A DNA stretch of 64,000 nt from NCBI GenBank assembly GCA_036245805.1, contig BTRK01000002.1, forward strand, positions 16,361,067-16,425,066. The letters run 5' to 3'. How positions within the stretch are numbered: position 1 is the stretch's first letter; every line of letters starts with the position of its first letter. The notes below the pieces were generated by a model. The model did not search any database and had not been told where the DNA came from. It saw only the letters and a program-made list of their open reading frames with translations. Both the position numbers and the translations under genes were made by a program. Positions 1-11,401 of the stretch are shown here, piece after piece. The stretch is from Pristionchus mayeri. Taxonomy: Eukaryota > Nematoda > Chromadorea > Rhabditida > Neodiplogasteridae.

Positions 1-107
1 TACAAGAGCATCTTTAGAAGTGATTGTTCATTAGGTTTTGTCGTGTACGGGGCTTCGTTCTGTTTAAAAATGTTTGTGTTTAGTGGTTGTACGTCGTATT
101 GAAGTCG

Positions 108-3100
108 ATGTTTTCAGTCGCAAACTGCGAGGAGGAGGCGGAGAAGTGGTACGCCGTTGCGAGAGGAAAGGTCGTCGGCGTCTTCACCAAGTACGACGAA
201 GTCCAGAGACATGTCAGTTTTTTTTCAATTCAAATATTCAAAACTAAATCATATTTCGGTGCGAACCGAGAGACAAACGTACCCGAGTCTTTCATGGTTA
301 GCAGGTTGTATGTAGTGGACTATTGCAGAGAACAAACAATGATACTGACAAACATGACTAACCAATATTTCTTTCAGACCGATGGCTACCCGCAGCCCCT
401 CTTCAAGAAGTTCGAGAGCTACGGCGAGGCCAAGGCGTCAGTTTTTTTTCACAATTTAGCAAAGTAATATTTTAAAATTTTATTCTAAATGACTGCCCCT
501 CAGATTTGTCGACAAGTTCTACGAAGGCAAGTCCGATGGGGAGGGAGAGAAGAAGGAGGAGAAGTTGGAGAAACTGGAGAAGGCTGTGGAGATGAAGGAA
601 GAGAAGGCCGTAGAGAAGAACAGCGAGGAGGAGGAAGTGGTCAGAGATGCTTAAAGTTTTTTTTGAATCGGAAAACATCAAAATCAAGCAACCTTTACTG
701 TGTTTTTAAAATTAGGGTTTAAAATAAGATTTTTAAAAAACAATTTAAAACTGTTATTTATTTTCCAGATGGAGAAGAAGGAGACCAACGGCACGACTTC
801 AGCTGCTCCTGCTCCCAAACCGAAGAAGGAGAAGAAAGAGAAGAAAGAGAGGGAACCCGTCGTCGTCGATGGTGAGCTAGGCAATGAACATCTTCTATAC
901 CGCTTCTTACAAGACTTATCAGATGAAAACTGGGCTTATCCCAATATTTTTTTCATTGACAATTCTTTGACGTAGAAAAGCAATTCGGCCTTGAAAAAAA
1001 AGATAATGCCCTTGATACTTTCCGTGGGTTTGGTGGTATCGCGTTTCACGAATACTGGACGATGACTGATTCTTTGACTGGGTAGTAATGTGGAATTCTG
1101 GTTCAATGTTAGACAATACTCCCTTCCACAGAATCTCCTCGCGAGACTCGTTCCTCTCGTCGCGGGGAGAAGCCGGTGACCTACTACGCGGTGGCCCGTG
1201 GCCACAAGACGGGCGTGTTCACCGACTGGAACGAGTGCAAGGCAGCCACTGGGGGATTCAAGGTGAGACTGAGCAGCTGTGATCACCCATTCAAAGTCGA
1301 GAAGATGTGACGAGCCATTCTCTCCATTTTCTCGTACTCATGGCTGGTGGAGCGGTGAAAGAGTGTGAGAAATGAAGTGATGAAACCCTAAACTTTTTGT
1401 CGACTGAAAAAATCATCATAAAAGTCGTGTTTGGGAATCCTAAAAATCTTTTTTTCGGTTCGCTTTGAGCATTGGATTTGCGGCGTAGTGGATCAGAGGC
1501 AAGTTGATAGAAATGATGATAGGTGGCCAAATATTTTCCTGCGCAGTCTAATTTATTCTCAATATCGCTCCAATGGAATAAGCTAGCACAGAAACATGCG
1601 ATTATGAAGGGGCGAATAGATCTGGGGTTTGGAATAGAGTGGATTTCAGGGCGCTCGCTTCAAGAAGTTCGACCTCGAGGCAGACGCTAAGATGTTCGCT
1701 GCAGGCAAGAGCATGAAGGAGATCGGTGAGCTGCTGAAATATATAACATTTTATTTTTTATTACAGGGTGTCCCAAAATTATTGAGACTCTAGTTCAACA
1801 CATTGCCTTAGAACTTTAAAGTTACCCAACAATGACGAAACCCTGATCTCACCCTGATCCCGTCGCGTGCACGAGAGAGTATGCAAAAGGGAGAGAGCGC
1901 GGATCATTTCCGGCTTTCCCTTGAGGCAATTATTGATTTTTAGCATTTTTGTATATTCATTCTGTACTAATTCAACCATCGGCTATTCGATGGAGGACAA
2001 AAAATATTGGGCTAATTTCGTCCTTGTTGGGTAACTTTAACGTGAAAGTTGATATAGGCAATGATATTATTCTTACGAGGGACCAGTGCGCACACTACAT
2101 TAGAAGTTTCGTGTCCATCGGTCTTCCAGTGAAATAGTTGTAACTCCGAGAAAGGAATAATATTCGGATTCGATTTTTCATAACCAAACGGAATTTTGGC
2201 GATTGGTCTGCTTGCCTAATTTATGCGAAGTCACATATTATTTTATATTATATTTAGGATATGTATGTCAAGTGGTATTAAGTAGAGACAGGACCAGCCG
2301 CTCTCTTATTTCCGTGGTTCATGAGAACGTCGGAAAGAATTACACTGAAATGCGCATCTGGGAGTGCTTTGAATTGGATTAAAAGCTCTTCAACAAAAGG
2401 TATATCAATGATACTTTTGGATGAATAATCATCCAACTTAATACATTACTAACTTAGAATTAGAGATGAATTGGTAAAGTTTGTGCAGAATACGATGGCC
2501 ACAATCATTGCTGGCAATTCATAGGGCCGCTGTTTCAACATCTGATGGGTAAAAAAATGAAAAAAGGCATAACCGGAAACGAAATTTAATATTCATTATA
2601 TTTCATAACAGTTTCTGTTTATTTAGGACAGGTTGCCTGGTCAAGAACCGATCATTGAAATTCCATTTTTCAAATAACACAGAAATAAATCGATTTTGTA
2701 TTTTTGGAATTAATTTTCAGTCCTCTCATGAAGGTACTCCCGTACACTCCATTTTAATTGCAAAATTGTGAAGTACTTGAGTGTATTTGTTCAACCATCC
2801 AACAATGAAAAAGTCCTTAGACATTAGGGAAAGATAACACAATACAGAAACTAAAATTTCAAAATTACGATGAAAATTGAATATTCGGACTTTGCGAAAT
2901 AGACTTGGTTCTCCATGATTTGGAATATGGCACCAATATTAACAAAAGCTCTATGTAAGTCCATAATAACGTCCTAAATTTGAGAGCCGAATCTCTCATA
3001 GTTTAGAAGGTGTAGTGAACAAAACTTTGAAAAAGCTGCGACGACCCTACATTCGAATCAGTCCTGTTTAAATAGTTATATCAAAAAGCGCAGGCAATGC

Positions 3101-3481
3101 AAGTCAAAGCCAGTTTTATATTGCAATGCTGTATTGTTGGTATACATGTTGTAGAAAAATAAGAGCTTCAATCTTTATTTTGTATGAACTGGGTTGGTTG
3201 GAAAATCCGAGTCTCAATAATTTTGGGACACCCTGTATAATGGTAATGTTGTCCGGCTCGATTCTTTCGATGTCGTTTTCTTTTTAGCCAGCTTTTTAAA
3301 GTTTCATTTGTCGCCTATGCAGAGGTTTGGATTTGTTGGCAAACTGCGAGATACTGAGAATACGTCACGTTAGTGAAACAAAATAAAAGCTTGTTGTTCA
3401 GAGGGCTCGAAGCGCAAGGCGTCCGAGAGCGATTCTGCTTCTCCGCCCCCGAAGAAGGGCAAGAAGGCCTCCAAGGCGTGA
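108..3481 (+). CDS. Protein with two RNase H1 hybrid-binding (viroplasmin-like) domains, no nuclease
   Basis: Seven exons join in frame: 108-212, 378-436, 504-639, 769-871, 1132-1262, 1650-1725, 3402-3481, about 229 residues. Two copies of the RNase HI N-terminal hybrid-binding domain are visible. Copy 1 (exons 1-3) has KWYAVARGKVVGVF and PLFKKFESYGEAKAF. Copy 2 (exons 5-6) has TYYAVARGHKTGVF and GARFKKFDLEADAKMF. This fold binds RNA/DNA hybrid or dsRNA in eukaryotic RNase H1. A Lys/Glu-rich linker separates the copies, and the C-terminus has a nuclear-signal-like SKRKASESDSASPPPKKGKK followed by a stop. No RNase H domain follows before the next gene starts at 4214. Inference: a nucleic-acid-binding paralogue of RNase H1 without catalysis. 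Weak points are the donor after 639 (GTCAGA) and the start: ATG 108 is used, but TTTTCAG at 111-117 could be a splice acceptor. Confidence 0.75.
1764..3235. mobile_element. Tc1/mariner-type DNA element in an intron of the double hybrid-binding gene
   Basis: The ends are 27-bp inverted repeats at 1764-1790 and 3209-3235, beginning CAGGGTGTCCCAAAATT on the left with its exact complement on the right. A TA dinucleotide flanks each side, as expected for Tc1/mariner target duplication. I see no intact transposase frame in the 1.47 kb interior, so it is non-autonomous or decayed. It carries a nested foldback element at about 1812-2042. It lies wholly inside the last intron of the host gene. Confidence 0.8.
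1812..2042. repeat. Foldback MITE nested in the mariner-type element
   Basis: About 27-bp inverted ends: ACTTTAAAGTTACCCAACAA on the left and the near-complement of it on the right (TTGTTGGGTAACTTTAA, ending near 2042). The interior includes a stretch around 1870-1990 with GAGAGAGTATGCA and GGCTATTCGATGGAGGACAA. A second copy lies in the opposite orientation at about 39144-39384. Confidence 0.7.
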
Positions 3482-4213
3482 CCTACCTTCCCCTCCCCCC
3501 CCCCCTCTCGCCCCACCCCACCAATCGATAATCACGAATGAGAAAGTGATCAGTGGACACCCTGCCAGACTGTAGTATTGTTTCCAAGTAATATATTATT
3601 TCCTTGCTTTTCCCCACTGATCATTGTCCTGTTCATATTTGTTACCAAAAATCGACGATGCAAGAGGTTCTCGCGAAAATTTCTCCCTGTTGATCTTTGA
3701 TCTTTGATCTCTTGTGTCGTCGGCACGCTCAGTAGACGCTCCTTGTCCTATCCCTCCCTCGATACCTCAACCGATCTTTGATCTTTGCACCCTGTTCCCA
3801 ACATTCGGAGATGATCCGTAGATCAATTCTGTAAATAATAATCTTGTACAAGTTAGACTGGCTGCTAACAGCATTTCGCTCGAGCTTCTTTACCCTACAA
3901 CCAGCGTCGACCTCAGTATGTAATGATAATAATCTCTGTAAATATTCCCCACTTGCCTCTCTAGTTCAATTGTCTCCGGTGTTCCTGTTGTCTCATCCCG
4001 AAGATTGATTCTCATCCGAGTAGATCAGACAATTCCCTGTCCGGTTGCTACTGAATGTACTCTGTAATTTGTCAATTTCGCACATTTCCATAGATAAATG
4101 TTGAGCGTGTAATCGTGATCCTCATGCTGTGAGTACTCAGTCAACAATCTGTGAATATACCTCAATTTCTTGGTTTTTGGTCTTCATTCACTGAATGGCA
4201 GACGCATAGATTG
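3482..4213. other. Intergenic stretch with repeated GATCTTTGATCT motifs
   Basis: No coding exon was found here. It holds the likely 3' UTR of the upstream gene and the 5' flank of the RNase H1 gene. GATCTTTGATC is repeated three times in overlap at 3692-3710 and twice at 3772-3787. The core CTTTGATC matches the TCF/LEF (POP-1) consensus, but no function is shown. Confidence 0.5.
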
Positions 4214-7200
4214 ATGGTTCGTCTCAAAGGCGCCGGGTACTATGCGGTGGCCCGCGGGAAGCACGTCGGCATCTATCAGTAAGTGGCCAGGCTCTTTTCC
4301 GCTTCAGGAAACCCTAATACTCCCTGTGGAACGAGTAACCCCCCCCATGTGTTTGTGTGGCGTCCCGTGAACTTTAAATATTGTAAAAATATAAATGAAG
4401 GGCGATGGTCTCGTATTGCAGCAGCTGGCCAGATTGCGAGAAGCAAGTGAGGGGATTCCCCAATGCGAAGTGAGTTGGAATAAGTCTGATTTCATTCAGT
4501 CATTTCTTTATTCTGTTGGGGTGATAGATTGAAAAAATAACACGAGGGTATTCAAGAAACGGAGATCCGTGGATTGCATCGAAAATCGGTTGAAAGTTGG
4601 CAGCAAAGGTAGGGGAAAGATGTAGTTCTGATTTCGAAAGATCTGCTCATCCGGGGAATTGCAGATTCAAGAAGTTCCCCACCGAGCACGAGGCGAATGC
4701 CTACATCGAGACGCATCGAGTCAGAGATGGTCTGTTAATCAGGAATTAATTAGTTAATTTGTACCTATTGTGTTGGTGTAGTGTTAGACCGAGTTTCTTG
4801 GGAGTTTATATTTACTGTTGCTTATTAAAACAAAACCAAAGATAAACTAACGATTTTCTTCCATGTTATCAACAATGCACCCGGTTTTCCCCACCTCGGG
4901 ATAATTTTATTGGTCCTAAATAATTGGAATCTACCGACTACTTATCTTCTAAATCTATGATTGCAGGTGGGTACGCGTACTCGATGAACCCCTCTTCCTC
5001 GTCCTCCATCGCTGCTTCTCTCCCCTCGCCCTACTCCCGACTGCAGCAGAATCCGGCCCAGGATCCGCCTGGAATCGACAGTGAGCCATACCCCCATAGC
5101 CTCATAGTTATGCCAATTATAACAACTAAGCCTGGAAAAGCATGCCAAGAAATTACTTCTTAATCCTGAAGAGGGAAACGCGGAATGAATGAACAAATAC
5201 TTAAATCCTTTTTGAATTTACTGCGTTACTTTGCCAGTCTGAGAAGTGAGAGCCCTGGAAATGGGGATGATTTTCTAATTTTTTAAATATTAAAAAAATA
5301 AGTAAAATGATCCTAATTGTTCTGCTGCAGACATCGCTGCGACGGCGTTGATGTCTCTCTTCGCCCGTCCCTCCACTTCCTCCTCCTCCTCGCCCCTCTA
5401 CGCCGCCCCCTTCGTCAGTGCGCAGGTGAGATCGAGTTGATGAATGAGTATCAAAAAATTAAGGAAATTCCAACATGAAAATATAAATATATTGCATATG
5501 CGCTATGAACTAATTATTTTTGCTGTATAAGTGGTCAGTTGACTATGGGTTTCCTAAGAGGCATTAGAGAGAAGTCGTGATGGATGTTTGATATGAAGAG
5601 TGTTGTTATTTCTAATATTTTTTCATAGTATTAATCGCCTATTTCTTTTTTAAACGTATTCCTTTCAGCAGCAGCAGCGCAGTCTCTCGACGGGGCCGGT
5701 GGCTGCGAATGGCGGGGTCGCAGTGAGCAACCCCCGCAAGCGACGAGCAGAGAAGATGAGTGGAGAGGAGTTCAATGCGGGAAAGAGAGCCAGACTGTGG
5801 TCAGTTGGTTGGGGGCTTCACGAGGGGCATGAGGGAGATAGGATCTGCACTCAAGGGTTGTGTGAGATGCGATATTACAATACAATTAGCATTCATAGCG
5901 TTTGATTGGATGAGGAATCCCGGTTAGTAAAACAATTTTTTTTCCAATCACATTAACAGATATAGTTTCCTTGAGATTTGTTTTGTTTTTAATTACCTTC
6001 TAAATTCAGTCGGGTTTTGGTTTCGTCAGTGGTATTGGGCAATAATGAGGCCCGTGTATACAGAGTGATTCACTATACAATACCAATTGCGCTGAAAGGC
6101 TTAGGGGGGGGGGGCCTTGATGCGCCCGAAATAAGATTTAGAATGTTGTGCACGTGCACGTATCTGTTCGATTCACACAACTTTCTCATTCTCCTCAATT
6201 TCATCTCCTTTCTCGGCCTTCTTCGTCCTCCCTCAACTTAGTTATGGACCGTAGACGTGTTTTTCGGGCCAATGGATATGAACGAAAATAGTATTCATTA
6301 TAATTTCAGTATTTCTCTGTATTTGATGTCTATGGATATTCATCTCCCCCCCCCCCCTGAGAGGCCCTTCTTTTGCACGTCCTCTCTTCTGATGTTCCAT
6401 CTTCTCCCCTCCCACCACTCGTATCTCAATTTCCGCCTCTTGAGTCGAGTCTACATCGCAGTTTAATCAGCAGCAATTGCTCTCTCGACGCTGATGTCTA
6501 GAAGGGCAATCGAATGAAGATGAAGGAGAAGTCACACAACAACTTAACGATGCCATGGCATGTGTGCACTCGGAGATCCCTTGGGATGGCGTTCGAAGAA
6601 GAAAGTATCAATTTCTATTCGATACCCATCTCCCGCTGCTCAGTTTCCATTCAGCAAACACTCAGGGAATGATGTTCTTCGAGCTCCTCAAAGAGATAGG
6701 TTTTGTCGCGTGAAATAGCCACTTTGGCGCGAGTCGGAGTGAATAATGGCTATCGGAGAATGAGGGGGAAGGAGAACGTTTTAACGCGGACGACTCCTCT
6801 CCGTCCCTCTCCAATCTGCCTGCTCTCTCGCCTCTCTCTGCCCTCCTTTCTTCTTCTCATGGTCGTCACCTCCGAAAACCTATCCCATCATGTAAAGAGA
6901 AGACTGCTCCCGCTCTCAAGAGTCAAGTCAATGGGGAATCTCTTACCTTTTTTTTATTCAAGACATGGACAGACGAAAGAGAGAAAGCGGGAAGGAAGAA
7001 TATGAGAAATACGAGACGAGAAGTGCCGGAAGAAAAGAGGGCGGAGTCACTGTGAATGAGACTAGAGCCGTTGAGACGCACTCATTTCGCCACTAGACTA
7101 GTGGGCGTCGTCGTCGTCGAGGGAAGTCTACGTCATCAAAGATCACTGATGGACACGCGACGTCGCTGCTCTGCAGGCGGAGGAGAGGAGGAGGACGAGG

Positions 7201-10200
7201 AGACGCTGCTGGAGGCATTCCGAATCTTCGACCGAGACAACAAGGGATACATCGATCGATGGGACATCCTGCGGGTGGTGAGAATGCTCGGAGAGCGACT
7301 CAGCAGGAGGGAGATACAGGTAGGTATACGGTGGCCATCTCACCACTCATGCAGTCATACGGTAGGATACTGTAGCCCCTCAGGCGATGATGGCCGAGGC
7401 GGATCGAGATAACAATGGGCGCGTGGAGTTTGCGGAGTTTGCAGCGATGCTGCAGATGGAGAGGGAGGAGTGCGAGGAAGAGGCAGGGAGCAGGAGGTGG
7501 ATGGTGACATTTATGCATTGAATTGGCTGAGATAATCCAGTCACTCTAGTCTAGATTCTTTCAGACTTGGAATGATCATGCTTCATAGTTTGGCTAATCC
7601 GGTGGATAGTGCCTTGTGGCATTAATATATGTGTTATCACTGCATTGGCTGAGACAATCCATCCAATCTAGTCTAGATACTTCTCAGATTTGCCTTGCAT
7701 AATGCTCTGTCTTGTGAGAACAACTAAGTCCGTTTTCACTTCCTTTGCTGCATGATAATTCAGTCAATCTAGTGCAGATTTTTCCCAGACTTCGAAATTT
7801 TACTCTTGCTAGTTGGGCTAATTCAGTGTGTGGGCAGGCTGCGTCTCAACCGACCCTTCCCCCGCTGTTGCGTATGCATTGCTCCTTTGCCCCTGATGTC
7901 ACCCCTCCAGCTCGTTTCCGGTCACATTGGCTTATGGCGGAAGTCATTGAGGCGCGAAAATGGGAATTGTGCATCTTATGATGTATTTTCCTACAAATAC
8001 GAATAAGCGAAGCGCTGTCTTATACGAACTTGGACCTATTTTTCATTTTCCTCTGCCTGTTTGAGCTTACAATGCTGTGGTAAAAGCATATTTACTGGGC
8101 ATAGTCTGAGCTTATGTAATATGATTCGGTTTACTCTTCTCATTTTCATGCGCGTCATCTCCTCCCCTTGTTTTCTTCTCGCTTTTCATCGTAATTCTTG
8201 GGAACAGCTAATTAGTAAGCGAAGGGTCTAATTACTGTCCCGGGAATGGGCTTAGCATGGGGATCTTTAGTCATCCTTCGGATTTGTTAGCACAACATTT
8301 CTAATTGCCAACTGTTCTACTTTGAGCCCCAGTTTAAAGAAACAAACAAAATTCCTTCAGTGGGTGGTACATTTCTGTAGGCCGACTGTTGCCTTGGAAA
8401 GTACTAATCAATAATTATCCTATTGCAGGTCGTCTATCTCGTTCGCCGATGCGAAGGTCTGCTACACGGACGGCGCCTGCAGCAAGAATGGACGGGCGAA
8501 CGCCAAGGTGAGCAAAGAGACTCATTCAAGAAACTTTTTGTTTTCAAAAATCTTGCTGACATTTCACCTACCTTAGGTATGTAAATTACAGCGCCTTAGA
8601 CCACTAGGCCACGGTTTCCAACGATAGGATGACCATGCTTTTTCATCTCTGCCTACCTAGTCTGTTAGATGTTGCGACGTGAGCATTAAACAGCTACAGT
8701 ACCGTCGGAAAGTCAGTGGACACTTTTTGAATCTTTTGTAACTTTTTGCCCAGGATAGGCATCATTCTGATATTATGGCTTACAGTACCAAATTCATTGG
8801 AGATTATCATCATGATATTCGGTTATTACGAAATTGCATAGTTATTGCGTAGTGACGACCCAATCAAAAGACACTTTTTCAAAATGGCATTATTCTTACA
8901 TACATTTTTTCCTTCAAGTCAAACTTTCTCAGATTGGAGATGTGACCGAGGCCTAATCAGAATAAATTTTTGAAGGTGCTGCTCGGTCGCACATTGGCTG
9001 CAGCCGAGCTGTAAAATAGAGGTAAAAAATCAGATATCAGCTCCTAGCCAAGCTAGAGACTGGTCCAAGGCATCGAAATGATCGCCATCATGAGTACAGA
9101 TGATCCGGAGAATATGAAAACAAAATATCGATATTTGCCATCCATAACTTTGTGGGAAATGCAGATAAAAATCTGCTTTTGCATAGGAATGTTCAAAATG
9201 TATTAAAGATCTGATGCCCAACTTTTTAGAGCAATTGGATATCTTTCCTGCCCGCGGCGATGGTTTTCCGGAGGTATACTAGGGTCGGGAAACATCCTGT
9301 TTACCCCTATGGGCGAGAGAGTGCAGACGACGAGAGTGCGTAAACAGGGTGTTTTCCGACATGATATGCCTCAGGAAAACCATTGCCGCAGGTAGGAAAT
9401 ATATCCAATCGCTCTAAAAAGTTGGGCATCAGATCTTTAATACATTTTAAACATTCTTATGCAAAAACCAGATTTTTATCTGCATTTCCCACAAAGTTAT
9501 GGATGTCCAAAATATGGACCTCAAAAAAGTGATTTTTTCATGCCCTGAGGGCAAATATCGATATTTTGTTTTCATATTCTCCGGATCATCTGTACTCATG
9601 ATGGCGATCATTTCGATGCCTTGGACCAGTCTCTAGCTTGGCTAGGAGCTGATATCTGATTTTTTACCTCTATTTTACAGCTCGGCTGCAGCCAATGTGC
9701 GACCGAGCAGCACCTTCAAAAATTTATTCTGATTTGGCCTCGGTCACATCTCCAATCTGAGAAAGTTTGCCTTGAAGGAAAAAATGTATGTAAGAATAAT
9801 GCCATTTTGAAAAAGTGTCTTTTGATTGGGTCGTCACTACGCAATAACTATGCAATTTCGTAATAACCTAATATCATGATCATAATCTCCAATGAATTTG
9901 ATACTATAAGCCATAATATCATAATGATGCCTATCCTGGGCAAAAAGTTACAAAAGATTCAAAAAGTGTCCACTGACTTTCCGACGGTACTGTAGGTTCA
10001 GGACACCAGTGATAGTGCAAACCTTGACATTTCATAAAATATTTTTAAAAATAACAACAGAAACATTTTTGTTTAAACATGTGTGAATATTAGTATGGAC
10101 TCACATGTGACGAGTTCGGAGTAGTGCCAACCCCCTGCCCCCTGGACAATGCAGACTCTTTCTATCTCAGGCTGGTTGGGGTGTCTGGTGGGGCGACGGG

Positions 10201-11401
10201 CACGAGAACAACGACTGCGGAGCAGTGGACGGGGAGCAGACGAACAACCGAGCGGAGCTCATGGCTGTCATCAAGGCCATATCCAGGGTGAGTAGAGGCG
10301 AACGAAGGTTGAAACAAGTAGAGTGGAGTTGTTAACTTTGAGTAGCAGTTTATTTGAAATAGGAACTGTTTGAAATTGAGGAGATGCCAAAACAATGTGT
10401 AACAGTGATGCATGCGCAAACTCACGGGTCATTTTCCATTTTGTATTCTTCAAAAAGTAATTTTTGCGTGAGAGTCGTGATTAGTTGGACATTTTTGCTG
10501 GTGTGCGGCCTCGAACAAACGAGTTACACGAATACGTGACTTTTGATTGTTTCCATTATCAATCCATCTCTTGTCTCTCAGGCGCGCAATCGCGGGCTGC
10601 CCAAGCTGATCATCCGGACGGATTCGCAGCTCCTGATCAACTCGATGGACAAGTGGATAGTGAAGTGGAGGAACAACGGATGGAAGACCGCTGATGGGAA
10701 GGACGTCAAGAACCAGGATCTGCTGCAGGTGAATAGACTGTTTCAGAGGGAGCATTGGGTGAATGCGTGCAAAGCCGTAGTATAAGGTCGAGTTGCAAGA
10801 AAAAATCGTCGAGTCCATTTTTTTCAACTGATACAATTGTTGTTAGTATTCTTTTGTCCACTAATTTTCGAGATCAGTCCACTGGAGTCCAGTGGCGGAA
10901 TCTGTTGCGACTTGACACTGAAACATGCAACTGCATGCTCCGATTTGTTCTGTGTTCAGTGGGAAAATGATGCTCTCTCTTAACTCTTAATTGCAGCTGC
11001 TCGACCAGCAACTGGAGGTTTACCCGGTGCACTTCGAGCATGTACCTGGCCACGCAGGAGTGCACGGGAACGAGATGGCAGACCAGCTGGCGAGACACGC
11101 TGCTGCAGAGGTACGGTAGATGATTACGGTAATGGTATGGTTGGTAGGGTACTATAGTAAGCACTTCTCCCGAAGCTCACAATGGCACGTAAATGACCTG
11201 TCATTCGTAGTATATTCGTTTGTGTGAGGTGGTGGATCTCTATGAGCCGACTACGAATGATAGGGACTTGTAGCGAAGGCTTTGAGGGGTTCGGTGCGAT
11301 CCGATGCACGTAGAGAAAGGGTTCGATAACTGGTTAATGATTTTTTTATCTCTGTTCAGGTGGCCGCCGGTCGGATGTTCCCCCAACTACTACTTCCGTG
11401 A
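4214..11401 (+). CDS. rnh-1: Ribonuclease H1 (hybrid-binding domain plus active RNase H domain)
   Basis: Eleven exons join in frame to 338 residues: 4214-4278, 4422-4469, 4665-4729, 4967-5080, 5331-5425, 5669-5799, 8429-8507, 10171-10287, 10582-10728, 10997-11110, 11360-11401. Residues 1-60 form a hybrid-binding domain (GYYAVARGKHVGIYHSW, FKKFPTEHEANAYI). A Ser/Pro-rich linker follows with basic PRKRR and GKRARLW stretches, possibly nuclear targeting. The RNase H domain has all catalytic residues: Asp in CYTDGACSKNG, Glu in NNRAELMAV, Asp in IIRTDSQLL, and His and Asp in HVPGHAGVHGNEMADQLA. The basic-protrusion region DKWIVKWRNNGWKTADGK is present. It should degrade RNA in RNA/DNA hybrids (R-loops, Okazaki primers). 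Introns after exons 6 and 7 are large and hold an EF-hand gene and a foldback element. The donor after 4729 (GTCTGT) is weak. Confidence 0.9.
7149..7521 (+). CDS. Calmodulin-like EF-hand protein nested in an RNase H1 intron (5' end uncertain)
   Basis: Two exons, up to 7319 and 7384-7521, join in phase 0 and end in a stop. They encode two EF-hands like the C-terminal lobe of calmodulin or centrin. Loop 1 is DRDNKGYIDRWD (position 12 Asp rather than Glu). Loop 2 is the canonical DRDNNGRVEFAE. The helix between reads VVRMLGERLSRREIQAMMAE, close to the calmodulin family pattern. The start is unsure: ATG 7149 gives 102 residues, ATG 7056 is also in frame, and CTGCAG at 7171-7176 could be an acceptor joined to unseen upstream exons carrying an N-terminal lobe. 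The EF frame does not match the phase of the flanking RNase H1 exons, so I treat it as a separate same-strand nested gene. It probably binds calcium; the target is unknown. Confidence 0.6.
8697..9992. mobile_element. Near-perfect 1.3-kb palindromic (foldback) DNA element
   Basis: The element begins CAGTACCGTCGGAAAGTC and ends with its complement, with TA on both sides (8695-8696 and 9993-9994). The two arms match almost base for base over roughly 600 bp each, and only about 60-100 bp near 9290-9400 forms the loop. The tract encoding MGIRSLIHFEH on the minus strand occurs in both arms. TA flanks point to a Tc1/mariner-mobilised non-autonomous element. It lies in the intron between RNase H1 exons 7 and 8. 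Confidence 0.85.

Noticed and set aside
7149..7521. EF-hands as an inserted domain of RNase H1
   Set aside because: The splice phase of exon 6 (phase 2) does not fit the EF frame, and the EF frame ends in its own stop, while exon 6 joins exon 7 at 8429 in phase.
9030..9221. 63-codon minus-strand frame MGIRSLIHFEH
   Set aside because: Part of the palindrome arm and repeated in the other arm; not a gene.
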